From contig JAOMRN010000008.1 of NCBI GenBank assembly GCA_028355015.1, positions 1 to 48,095 of the forward strand: DNA of 48,095 bases, read 5' to 3'. The position numbers and the translations under genes were made by a program. The notes beneath the pieces are model-generated. The model saw nothing but the letters and a program-made list of their open reading frames with translations, was not told where the DNA came from and ran no database searches. The DNA comes from MGIIb-O2 sp002494975 (lineage in GTDB: Archaea > Thermoplasmatota > Poseidoniia > Poseidoniales > Thalassarchaeaceae). Positions 16,851 to 24,823 of this stretch are shown here, in pieces (within the stretch, counting starts at the first letter, position 1; each line of letters starts with the position of its first letter).

Positions 16851-17540
16851 TCAATCAAGTTCTTTCACGGAAACTTCAGATGACCTCTGGGCGACTTGGC
16901 TAATTAGTTCATTTTTCATGCCACCAGGAACCTCTACTACGCATACCCATGCACCGTCAGAAAGCCATTCCTCTTTCTTGATTGATTCTCTCAATAAACG
17001 ATGCACTCCGCCGTAATCAGAACCGGGAACTTTGAATGCCATACGTACAGTTATGAAGGCCAAAGGGATGACCGGTTTCAATTGTTTAATCGCATCTTGA
17101 ACTTGCCTTTCTATAGATAGAAAAGGATCGATTGAAAATTTAATTTCCTCGAGAGCAAGTTCAATCCTAGTTTTTGGATGTGGTAACTTTGTCCGAGGAT
17201 CTGTTGCAGTTGTTGCTATTTGATGTATGATTTTAGTCCTTTTTTCTGCAATCAAATTTTTCCTTTGAGCTGTCGTTAACTGGATATTTCCGTCTTGTAA
17301 TATTTTTTCAACACATGTCAGCAAATCAGTCGTCCCAAATACTCCTTCAATTGCTTCTTTGGTTGGTCTATCACCTGATCTTGCATCATTCCAAATCTCG
17401 TCCGTGGCGAGTAAATCATCTAAAGAAATTGATTCAGGATTTTTTTTCCAATTATCTACTAACTCAGGATCTACTAGTATCTCATAACGAGAACCACCTT
17501 TCTCAAGACGGGCTAGAACGGCATCGTCAAGACTAACCAT
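16851..17540 (-). CDS. sdo1: Ribosome maturation protein SBDS (Sdo1)
   Basis: SBDS helps release the anti-association factor from new large subunits together with an EF-2-like GTPase. The 229-aa length is normal. The N-terminal domain has GSRYEILVDPELV and later QLTTAQRKNLIAEKR; the central and C-terminal domains include PHPKTRIELALEEIKF and the ferredoxin-like end segment. It lies between the proteasome alpha gene and rrp4, the conserved archaeal order. Confidence 0.96.
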   Translation of the reverse strand: MVSLDDAVLARLEKGGSRYEILVDPELVDNWKKNPESISLDDLLATDEIWNDARSGDRPTKEAIEGVFGTTDLLTCVEKILQDGNIQLTTAQRKNLIAEKRTKIIHQIATTATDPRTKLPHPKTRIELALEEIKFSIDPFLSIERQVQDAIKQLKPVIPLAFITVRMAFKVPGSDYGGVHRLLRESIKKEEWLSDGAWVCVVEVPGGMKNELISQVAQRSSEVSVKELD

Positions 17541-17588
17541 GAACCTTGAGAGAGGGTCAAGAACTTAGACTAATAGGTTGGAATCTAA

Positions 17589-18296
17589 TCAAAGCCTATC
17601 CAACTGCTTCAATGTAGACTCTCTGTCTAGTTTTTGATAACCATTGGAATCAACTATTGCGATTTCAACAGTTTCCCTGTTAAGATCGTCTTCTAAGGAT
17701 TCTTTTAATGCCTCTAAACCAAGTTTAATTGCGGCATTTTTGGTCATGTTTAGTTTCCAATGACTTTCGAAATGATCGATGACAGTTGATCTACCTCTTC
17801 CAATAGCTCCTGCTTGGTATGATTGGTAGGCACCTGAGGGGTCCGTTTCAAAGAGATGAATTCCATCATCATCGATACCTGCAATAAGAAGTGCAGTTCC
17901 GAATGGTCTTGCCCCTCCATATTGAGTAAATGATTGCATAAAGTCACACATTTTCTTGACCAAGGTAGTAATAGCGATAGAATCACCATATGTCATCTTG
18001 TTAACTTGGCACTGAACTCTCGCTTTATCTACAAGTTGACGTGCATCTGCAACAAGGCCAGAAGTAGTCATACCAATGTGGTCATCAATCTGATACATTT
18101 TTTCTATTGAATCAGTTAGAATTAATTTACTTGAAATTCTCTTATCAACTATCAAAACTACTCCTTCTTTAAATTTCAGACCAACTGTTGTAGTCCCTCT
18201 TTTGACAGATTCTCGAGCATATTCTACCTGGTAAAGTCGACCATCAGGGGAGAATGTGGAAACTCCATGGTCATATCCGCGTCCGCTTGGCTGCAT
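17589..18296 (-). CDS. psmA: Proteasome subunit alpha
   Basis: This is the non-catalytic outer-ring subunit of the 20S proteasome. The gating N-terminus and alpha signature are present: GYDHGVSTFSPDGRLYQVEYARE. Further on are VDKRISSKL, the GLVADARQLVDKAR helix and GARPFGTALLIAG. The 235-aa length is typical. It is the first gene of the minus-strand superoperon. A TATA-like CTTATGAA lies about 30 nt upstream of the ATG and no ribosome binding site is seen, so the mRNA may be leaderless. The beta subunit is not in the window. Confidence 0.98.
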   Translation of the reverse strand: MQPSGRGYDHGVSTFSPDGRLYQVEYARESVKRGTTTVGLKFKEGVVLIVDKRISSKLILTDSIEKMYQIDDHIGMTTSGLVADARQLVDKARVQCQVNKMTYGDSIAITTLVKKMCDFMQSFTQYGGARPFGTALLIAGIDDDGIHLFETDPSGAYQSYQAGAIGRGRSTVIDHFESHWKLNMTKNAAIKLGLEALKESLEDDLNRETVEIAIVDSNGYQKLDRESTLKQLDRL

Positions 18297-18325
18297 GTTA
18301 ATCAGACTGCAACCAACGAAGGTGT

Positions 18326-18333
18326 CTTATGAA
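18326..18333 (-). promoter_or_regulatory. TATA-like box of the psmA superoperon
   Basis: On the minus strand TTCATAAG lies about 30 nt before the psmA ATG. With the usual 25-nt spacing to the start site, transcription would begin near the start codon. Confidence 0.4.
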
Positions 18334-18395
18334 TCTTGACAGTTCGAAGGCTGACTTAACGAGGCATTCATGGGCAAGAACCTACTCGGAAAGTT

Positions 18396-19070
18396 ATGAG
18401 AGTCGCGGTGCTGGCATCAGGAGGGAAAGATTCCACCTATGCATCATGGTGGGCGCACATGAAAGGTTGGTCAGTAGAAGCACTGATTACTGTGAAAATT
18501 CTGGGTGATGATTCGATGATGTTTCAATTACAGAATACAGAAGTGGCTGAATATCAGGCAGAATCAATGGGGACTAAATGGGTCCAAGTTATTTCAAGTG
18601 GAATAGAAAATGATGAGATAGACGAATTAGAAAGCGCGATTAGGAATTCAGAAATTGGTGGGATTGACGCATTAGTGGTAGGGGCTCTAAGATCAGACTA
18701 TCAAAAAACGAGAATAGAGAGGATGTGCGAAAAATTAGGAATAATTTCATTTTGTCCGATGTGGCACCATGATCCAAAATTACATATGAATTCCTTAATT
18801 GAACATGGATTCGATGTGAGAATCATTTCTGTTTCTTCAGAAGGACTTGATGAAAGTTGGTTGGGAGAAAAAATCACTAAAGAAAGTTTAGAGAGATTAA
18901 CTGAATTATCTGAGAAATATAGGTTTAATCTCGATGGAGAAGGAGGAGAATTTGAAACAATAACTCTCAACGCCCCGCATTTCAGAAAACCAATCCATTG
19001 CGAAGGTGAAATATCTTGGAATGGAGTAAGAGGGACTTGGAATTTGACAAAAATACTACTATCACCATAG
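18396..19070 (+). CDS. dph6: Diphthine-ammonia ligase Dph6
   Basis: Dph6 performs the final amidation of diphthine to diphthamide on EF-2. The 224-aa protein has the PP-loop ATP-pyrophosphatase motif SGGKDST (8-14), the family motif GALRSDYQKTRIE, and the C-terminal GEGGEFETITLNAP. Its target histidine is in the aEF-2 encoded at 6735-8942. It is divergent from psmA across about 100 bp and is followed by purB 47 bp downstream. Confidence 0.94.
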   Translation: MRVAVLASGGKDSTYASWWAHMKGWSVEALITVKILGDDSMMFQLQNTEVAEYQAESMGTKWVQVISSGIENDEIDELESAIRNSEIGGIDALVVGALRSDYQKTRIERMCEKLGIISFCPMWHHDPKLHMNSLIEHGFDVRIISVSSEGLDESWLGEKITKESLERLTELSEKYRFNLDGEGGEFETITLNAPHFRKPIHCEGEISWNGVRGTWNLTKILLSP

Positions 19071-19117
19071 GGTTATAATGAAACACTGAAGACCTGTCCG
19101 AATAATCGGGGAACAAC

Positions 19118-20464
19118 GTGACAGTATCACCATTAGACTACAGATATGGAAGAGAAGAGGCTAAATCCATCTGGTCAAGAGAAGGCCGGCATGAAAGACA
19201 ACTCGATGTAGAAAGGGCACTTATCTGGGCTCATTGCCAACTTGGAAGAGTTAGCCCCGAAGATTACGAAAAAGTTGCAGAGATTGCTGTGCCCGAAATT
19301 GTCACTGCAGATCGTGTTGACGAAATCGAGAGAGAGACAAGACATGACATCATGGCTCTGACTAAGGCTATGGCAGAAGCAGCAGGTGATTCAGGATGGT
19401 GCATACATCTAGGAGCTACTAGTAATGACATAGTCGATTCTGCAGTTGCATTACAAATCAGAGATAGCATCTTACTACAACAGATTACAATCAAAAAATT
19501 ACTAGCTACTATGTGTGACTTGGCAGAGCGGGAAAGAGACACTGTGATGTTGGGAAGAACGCATGGACAGGCTGCAGTTCCAATCACATTTGGACTCAAA
19601 ATTGCAGTTTGGGTGGACGAATTCAGAAGACATCTAGATCGGCTGGACGAATTAACACCGAGAGTTACAACAGGTAAATTTCTGGGAGCAGTAGGGACTG
19701 GAGCAGCTCAAGGAGAAAATGCATTCGAATTACAGAACCTAATTATGAATAATTTGGGTTTACAAACTCCAATTGCAACTACTCAGGTAGTTGGAAGAGA
19801 TCGTTACATAGAGTGGGTCGCTTGGATGGCAAACGTCTCAACAAGTATCGAAAAAGCATTACAAGAAGTAAGAAACCTACAGCGCAGTGAAATTGCAGAA
19901 GTTGGTGAATATTTTGATGCTGAGAAACAAGTAGGATCATCAACTATGGCTCACAAGAAGAATCCAATTACTGCTGAAAATGCTTGTGGATTAGCAAGAA
20001 TTGTCAGATCAATGATAATTCCTTCCTATGAAAATGCACTATTATGGCATGAAAGAGATTTAGCAAATTCATCCGCGGAAAGATTTACATTATCTCACTC
20101 AATGATATTACTAGATGATATAATCATTAAATGTGATCGAGTATTATCTAAATTAGGAGTAGATGCTAAAAGAATGATGTTCAATATCAAAGCACAAAAG
20201 GGACTGGTTATGGCAGAAAAACTAATGATTGCTTTAGTAGATAATGGAATGCCGAGAGATGAGGCCCATGAAGTTTTGAGAAGTGCTTCAATGGAGGCTA
20301 TCAATTCAGGTAATGACTTAGAAGAAATATGTGCTAAGTTAGAATCAATATCAAAGATTTTCACGCGGCAAGAATTATCCGACTTATTCAAACCAGAAAG
20401 TCACTTAGGATTTAGTGGCGAAATTGTCGACCAAGCAGTAAGTATGGCTAGAGAAAGAATTTGA
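19118..20464 (+). CDS. purB: Adenylosuccinate lyase
   Basis: PurB catalyses two fumarate-releasing steps of purine synthesis. The 448-aa protein has the superfamily signature GSSTMAHKKNP with the catalytic serine (about residue 275), the GATSNDIVDSA segment, and LGRTHGQAAVPITFG. The start is GTG 19118, giving MTVSPLDYRYG, the normal beginning. GGTTATAATG at 19070-19079 lies about 40 nt upstream and could be its TATA box, so it may not depend on dph6 transcription. Confidence 0.96.
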   Translation: MTVSPLDYRYGREEAKSIWSREGRHERQLDVERALIWAHCQLGRVSPEDYEKVAEIAVPEIVTADRVDEIERETRHDIMALTKAMAEAAGDSGWCIHLGATSNDIVDSAVALQIRDSILLQQITIKKLLATMCDLAERERDTVMLGRTHGQAAVPITFGLKIAVWVDEFRRHLDRLDELTPRVTTGKFLGAVGTGAAQGENAFELQNLIMNNLGLQTPIATTQVVGRDRYIEWVAWMANVSTSIEKALQEVRNLQRSEIAEVGEYFDAEKQVGSSTMAHKKNPITAENACGLARIVRSMIIPSYENALLWHERDLANSSAERFTLSHSMILLDDIIIKCDRVLSKLGVDAKRMMFNIKAQKGLVMAEKLMIALVDNGMPRDEAHEVLRSASMEAINSGNDLEEICAKLESISKIFTRQELSDLFKPESHLGFSGEIVDQAVSMARERI

Positions 20465-20510
20465 TTATTCTTTAGGAAATGCTCATGCACTCCCGATTGT
20501 AGGGCATATT

Positions 20511-21098
20511 GTGATTGATTTAAGCAGAGGCCCTGTACATATTTCTGCAGGACCTAGTGCGAACTCCAATTCTATGTGTTTGACTATAATATCTAGAACA
20601 CTAAGAAATAGAGGGAGAGTCATATGGATGACTAGAGAATTATCACATAATGAGAAATTATTGGATATTCTAGGCCATCATTCGGAAAATGAAATGAATA
20701 GAATGATGATTGTTGAATTCGGAAATAATATTTCAGGAAAAATGGAACCCATCAAGAGAATGATTCCATCATTGAGAGGAGAGGATTTGCTAATCGTTGA
20801 AGAATGGTGTGAAAGCTATGGGAGAGCCAAGAAAAGTGACTGCACCCTAATGCAGGAATTAGCAGGATTAAACAAGAAAACGAGAATCATAATTACTTCA
20901 AATTCATACGAAGACGCATCAGGGAAAAAAAGGGGACTTAATGGATGGATGGTAAGAGGTGAAAAGTCTCTTGGAAGTATATTCAGAACAGTTTGGTTGA
21001 CAAAGATAGAGGAACAATATCAGAAAGTAATGATTACAGACGGTGACGAACAGACAATCGTTCATTTAACAAAGAAAGGATTTGAAAAAAAGAATTAA
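20511..21098 (+). CDS. RecA/RadB-fold protein with degenerate ATP site
   Basis: The 195-aa protein has the order of a RecA-type core. The strand HISAG runs into GPSANSNSM where a P-loop belongs. It is followed by a helix, the strand RVIWMTREL, the Walker-B-like strand DLLIVEEW, and IIITSNSYED. The P-loop glycine and lysine (GKS/GKT) are replaced by Ser-Asn-Ser, and the Walker-B aspartate is Glu, so ATP hydrolysis is unlikely. RadB-like recombination mediators and KaiC-like proteins share this fold. The start is GTG 20511. It lies 46 bp after purB and overlaps the convergent small membrane-protein gene by 4 bp. Confidence 0.6.
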   Translation: MIDLSRGPVHISAGPSANSNSMCLTIISRTLRNRGRVIWMTRELSHNEKLLDILGHHSENEMNRMMIVEFGNNISGKMEPIKRMIPSLRGEDLLIVEEWCESYGRAKKSDCTLMQELAGLNKKTRIIITSNSYEDASGKKRGLNGWMVRGEKSLGSIFRTVWLTKIEEQYQKVMITDGDEQTIVHLTKKGFEKKN

Positions 21099-21301
21099 AA
21101 ATTTTCTAATAATTTATCAAATTCATCCAATGCTTCGTCACTAGGTTCAGCCAATTTATCAGGATTCTTTGCTGCACCTGTGTATTCTTCATCGGTATTT
21201 TCTTCTAAAGTTGTATTTTTTGACTTAAACGAAATTATATAGAATAACATCAAAATTGCAATGATTATGAGGACGAAATTTATAACAACGCTCAAATCCA
21301 T
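21095..21301 (-). CDS. Small single-pass membrane protein, function unknown
   Basis: The 68-aa protein has one N-terminal hydrophobic helix (about 5-25, VVINFVLIIIAILMLFYII) followed by a polar, strongly acidic tail ending in DEALDEFDKLLENF. The topology suggests a membrane-anchored cytoplasmic tail. GGTGAC just after the TiaS stop and four bases before the ATG gives a good ribosome binding site, so it is cotranslated with tiaS. Its short length, clear start signal and coding-like composition support a real gene. No family is recognised. Confidence 0.65.
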   Translation of the reverse strand: MDLSVVINFVLIIIAILMLFYIISFKSKNTTLEENTDEEYTGAAKNPDKLAEPSDEALDEFDKLLENF

Positions 21302-21309
21302 TTCGTCAC

Positions 21310-22578
21310 CTAAATATTTTCTAAACTCAAGGGGATACCTAAAGAAAGTGGTTTGGAAAGATGTCTTCGTTGCGAAGGAGATGGTTCAGCCCATCCACTA
21401 ACCAATTCAATCCCATTTAGATTGATTTCTTCATATAACCAATGTTTCTCTACAACCCTTTCACAATTTAGACACCTTAGAGGCTGATTAGAACCGGCAC
21501 TTCTCATTGTTTTACCATTACAACAAATTGGCCTTCCAGTAATTCTAGGCAATGAGGAATTAATACTGAGTCTCTCTAGATGAATACTTCCATCTGGGGC
21601 TTTCATTCCTAACCAATCAATACGGTCACCTGGTATCAATTTTCTAAGAAGACTATTAACATCCCCTCCTTCTTTGAAGGCGACTAGTGTGAGGTTCTTT
21701 CCTTCAGACAATACCTGTAAACTAGAATGTGCACCTTTAGTCTCTATTGATTTAGTGAGTACAGTGGATCTTGAGAATCCAAGAACGTGGTCATCACTTA
21801 GCTGATTAGTTCTATGAATGGCGAATCTCTCACATCTTTCAACGCCGGATTGTCCTTGAATCCATTTATGTGCCATCAATACTGCCTGAGGTTTCGACCC
21901 TCTAATCCCGTAGAGAACAGGACAAGGAGTTCTTGGTGCAATTAGGCCTTTATCAGCAGTAGGGTCACGATTGACAAAAGTTTCGGGATGAAGAGATTCC
22001 ATCTTTTTAACCACTGAAGAAGTAATATTTCTTTTAGTCCCTATATTATCAGAGAATCTCCAAGCAATAAGCTCCCAAGTAGAATTCTCAGAAGGTTGCC
22101 AAGCCATTGCTGAAGAAGCACCAATCAAACCCCAATCTGAATTTTCAAGACTTAGGACTTTGACTCCTCTAAGACTTTCTCGACGAATGTCTAAATCGAC
22201 TTTTTGTCTTACTGCTTCCCAATAAAAATTTTCATCAAGTTCTTTGAACGAGAAGATTAAAGCGGGTGAGGTAAGACTATTTTCATCGATTTCTAGTTCG
22301 GACAAAAGTTGATTGAAAAAATTAGAAAGTAACTCTTCGAGAAATAAGAGAGATTTTTTAGGGCAATCTATCACACATGCTAATGCACCATTTCCGCGTG
22401 TTCTTCGTTCTGCGAAAGGCCATAATCGAACAAGACGTCTTTCAATGATTTCTACATTCTCTATTTGAGATATTTCTTTCAATAAATCATCAAATGTGGC
22501 AGTTGTACAACCAGAATCAGGATTATCTGTGTCATCAAGACCAATCCAAACTCGGCATGAATCTGCATGAGCAGCCAA
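21310..22578 (-). CDS. tiaS: tRNA(Ile2) 2-agmatinylcytidine synthetase TiaS
   Basis: TiaS couples agmatine to C34 of the tRNA-Ile that reads AUA. The 422-aa protein begins with the TiaS catalytic pattern IGLDDTDNPDSGCTT and has RRLVRLWPFAERRTRGNGA. The mid part includes the OB-like region with AIHRTNQLSDDHV, and the C-terminus holds a zinc ribbon (CCNGKTMRSAG...CLNC). The enzyme is archaea-specific. It follows gmhB by 2 bp and is followed by a small membrane-protein gene. Confidence 0.93.
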   Translation of the reverse strand: MAAHADSCRVWIGLDDTDNPDSGCTTATFDDLLKEISQIENVEIIERRLVRLWPFAERRTRGNGALACVIDCPKKSLLFLEELLSNFFNQLLSELEIDENSLTSPALIFSFKELDENFYWEAVRQKVDLDIRRESLRGVKVLSLENSDWGLIGASSAMAWQPSENSTWELIAWRFSDNIGTKRNITSSVVKKMESLHPETFVNRDPTADKGLIAPRTPCPVLYGIRGSKPQAVLMAHKWIQGQSGVERCERFAIHRTNQLSDDHVLGFSRSTVLTKSIETKGAHSSLQVLSEGKNLTLVAFKEGGDVNSLLRKLIPGDRIDWLGMKAPDGSIHLERLSINSSLPRITGRPICCNGKTMRSAGSNQPLRCLNCERVVEKHWLYEEINLNGIELVSGWAEPSPSQRRHLSKPLSLGIPLSLENI

Positions 22579-22580
22579 AT

Positions 22581-23219
22581 CTAATCACCTAATATCATAG
22601 AGATAACTTGAGAAAGTCCAATATCAGGATCACATCTCAAACCTCGAACACCAAAATTCGTTGCCGCTTCCATATCGACTCCTCTATCTCCAACCATGAC
22701 TGAACTAGATTCATCAGGCCTGTCTTTCCAGTTGATATCAAATTGAAGATTCATTCTAGAGTTACTCTCTGACGCATCAATAATTTGCCGCCCTGCCTCA
22801 AGCATACCAGGATTTGGTTTACGTGCCCAAGAACCATCCCAAGGAGGGTATGGACTATACAAAATTAAGTCAAGATGTGCATTAGAATTTTCATTGAGAA
22901 GCAATTCTCTCATTCTTTCATGTATAGAATGAAGGTTCTCAGAGGACCATATCCCTCTCCCGATTGGTGATTGATTCGTTACAATACAAATACGAAAACC
23001 TGCTTCCCTTAGAGCCGCTATGGAATTAGACACTCCAGGTAAAATTACTAGTTCATCAGGTGAATTAATATAATTTTCAGAACCCTTATTCAAAACTCCG
23101 TCGCGATCCAAATAGGCTATTTTACCCTCCCAATGACCATTAGGGAGAGGTTTTAATTCCAAAGGAGAATCTAAATCGTCACCATCTCTATGAGGAAGAA
23201 GCATACAATCACAAGCCAT
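22581..23219 (-). CDS. gmhB: HAD-family phosphatase, GmhB-like (heptose bisphosphate phosphatase)
   Basis: The HAD motifs are complete: DRDGVLN with nucleophile D38 and acid D40, TNQS, KPNPGM, and GDRGVDME. The layout fits the GmhB/HisB-N subfamily, which removes the 7-phosphate from manno-heptose 1,7-bisphosphate. The zinc-binding CxHx...CxC loop of classical GmhB is replaced by YSPYPPWDGSWARKP with no Cys, so this is a zinc-free variant or acts on a related sugar bisphosphate. About 30 extra N-terminal residues precede the domain, and a later start is possible. It overlaps gmhA by 11 bp, which supports the heptose role. Confidence 0.82.
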   Translation of the reverse strand: MACDCMLLPHRDGDDLDSPLELKPLPNGHWEGKIAYLDRDGVLNKGSENYINSPDELVILPGVSNSIAALREAGFRICIVTNQSPIGRGIWSSENLHSIHERMRELLLNENSNAHLDLILYSPYPPWDGSWARKPNPGMLEAGRQIIDASESNSRMNLQFDINWKDRPDESSSVMVGDRGVDMEAATNFGVRGLRCDPDIGLSQVISMILGD

Positions 23220-23778
23220 GGTGAGACTTTATTGCCTCCTTAACGATATGATTAACTATCAATTGAATATCTTCGATTCTTTCCATCGACTGAGTTGGAG
23301 CTATTACTGCAACATCTACTAAAGCAACTATTTTACCACCAGCCATTCCTTTGTAGTTACCAGTTATCGCGGCAGTCCTACAATCATTTTCTTTAGCGAA
23401 ATTAATGCCATTAATCACATTAGAGGAATTACCTGAACCCGTATAAGCTACAACCAAATCTCCACTTCTGATAAAAGTTGAAAGTTGTCCAACAAATACA
23501 TTAGAATATTCTGTATCATTAGCCCAAGCAGTAAATGAAGAAATATTATCAGTATGAGCAATTGTTCTGACTCTCAACTCTTTCGACCAGTCTCCTGCAC
23601 TATGAGAGGGAGTCGCCGCACTTCCTCCATTACCTATGAAATGGATACTCCCGCCTTCTTTTTTAGTCAACTCTACTAACTCCCAAAATTGCTTCAATGA
23701 ATCCATAGAAATATCATCAAGAGCCTGCTTTAAATCACTAATATATGAGTCAGCAAAGTCAGAAAAGTCGAATCCCAT
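23209..23778 (-). CDS. gmhA: Phosphoheptose isomerase-like SIS-domain protein
   Basis: GmhA converts sedoheptulose 7-phosphate to manno-heptose 7-phosphate. The 189-aa SIS-domain protein has IGNGGSAATPSHSAGDWSKEL, with His59 and Glu67 at the catalytic region. It also has the sugar-phosphate loop TGSGNSSNVINGI and a C-terminal EDIQLIVNHIVKE with Gln172 and His177. It heads the gmhA-gmhB-tiaS-small membrane protein operon and diverges from the archaeosortase gene. Activated heptose would be used for surface glycans. The kinase/nucleotidyltransferase steps are not in the window. Confidence 0.88.
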   Translation of the reverse strand: MGFDFSDFADSYISDLKQALDDISMDSLKQFWELVELTKKEGGSIHFIGNGGSAATPSHSAGDWSKELRVRTIAHTDNISSFTAWANDTEYSNVFVGQLSTFIRSGDLVVAYTGSGNSSNVINGINFAKENDCRTAAITGNYKGMAGGKIVALVDVAVIAPTQSMERIEDIQLIVNHIVKEAIKSHHGL

Positions 23779-23842
23779 GGTGAAACCCCGAGTGTACGGA
23801 TGAGGGCATCCTATTTACGAGTTGAGCGTAGTAGGAGTATCA

Positions 23843-24823
23843 ATGGAGGAGCCTATCGGACTTATCGTCTCTAGTTTTGGAGAGGTAATAGGAGTGAATA
23901 AAATGGCTTTGGAATTATTAATAATAATTATTGGTGCACTCTTTTTAGGTCTCAGTTTTTATCGACCTGAGGATAAAAAATCTAATTATTTCGCTGCTTC
24001 AGGATGGATTTTTGTCGGAATCTACTTTTACTTACAATCTGATCATTACGTTGAAATTTCCGACCCTGTTTTGATCCTGATGACAGCCAGTGCTCTTCCA
24101 GGAGGAATCGCACTAGCCATATGGGAAATTAAAACTGAAAATACGCCAGATGCTTTACAGTGGTTGAGAGGTTGTTTCACTTGGGCGATAATACCCTATT
24201 TTGTTATATTCAGCATTCCGTATCTGAATATGGCATTAATTCAATTGACGGCAGAAAGTACTGAATTAATGCTGGAGTTCTCAGGATTAGGGAATTATCA
24301 CATTGGAGAAATGATGGTGGCCTTGGATGATGGAACAGACATACCCGTATCAGAATGGGAGGGGAATAAGTGGATACTTACAGAGTCACTAGCAGAAGAA
24401 GGATTTTATGTTCAATTCTTTGATTCTGATAATAAAGTAATTGTTCAATTCATAATGGCTTGTTCGGGTTTACAATCAATGATTATCTTTGTAGGAGCAA
24501 TAGGGGCTCTAAGTTCTGTATCTTGGAAAAGAAGAGCAAGAGGGCTTTTGATTGCATTACCTACAATCTATGTCCTAAACATGTTTAGAAACGCAGGAAT
24601 AGTGTGGTTAACTGAGACTTATCCAGAATGGTCACTGATGGGAATAGAGATTTTTGACTTCACACATAGCTACGCCGCAAAGGCAATTTCACTATTTGCA
24701 ATGTTCTTAATGGCTATAGCACTATTCGATTTATTGCCAGAATTGCACAAACATATCATGAAAATTTTGGATCCGATGTTTGATGTAGTTGACAAAATGA
24801 GAGGGGTCGAGAAATCATCTTGA
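23843..24823 (+). CDS. artA: Archaeosortase (exosortase-family transpeptidase)
   Basis: This multi-pass membrane protein (about 326 aa) has the exosortase catalytic set. Cys207 lies in MACSGLQSMIIF, Arg249 in LNMFRNAGI, and His275 in FDFTHSYAAK. Archaeosortase A cleaves PGF-CTERM tails and attaches surface proteins to lipid. A PGF-CTERM-like tail ends the giant protein at 42055. ATG 23843, preceded by AGGAG with a 5-nt gap, is preferred to TTG 23822; ATG 23903 at the first helix is also possible. A roughly 65-residue external loop (about 135-200) precedes the Cys. It overlaps the convergent Lhr gene by 9 bp and diverges from gmhA. Confidence 0.88.
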   Translation: MEEPIGLIVSSFGEVIGVNKMALELLIIIIGALFLGLSFYRPEDKKSNYFAASGWIFVGIYFYLQSDHYVEISDPVLILMTASALPGGIALAIWEIKTENTPDALQWLRGCFTWAIIPYFVIFSIPYLNMALIQLTAESTELMLEFSGLGNYHIGEMMVALDDGTDIPVSEWEGNKWILTESLAEEGFYVQFFDSDNKVIVQFIMACSGLQSMIIFVGAIGALSSVSWKRRARGLLIALPTIYVLNMFRNAGIVWLTETYPEWSLMGIEIFDFTHSYAAKAISLFAMFLMAIALFDLLPELHKHIMKILDPMFDVVDKMRGVEKSS

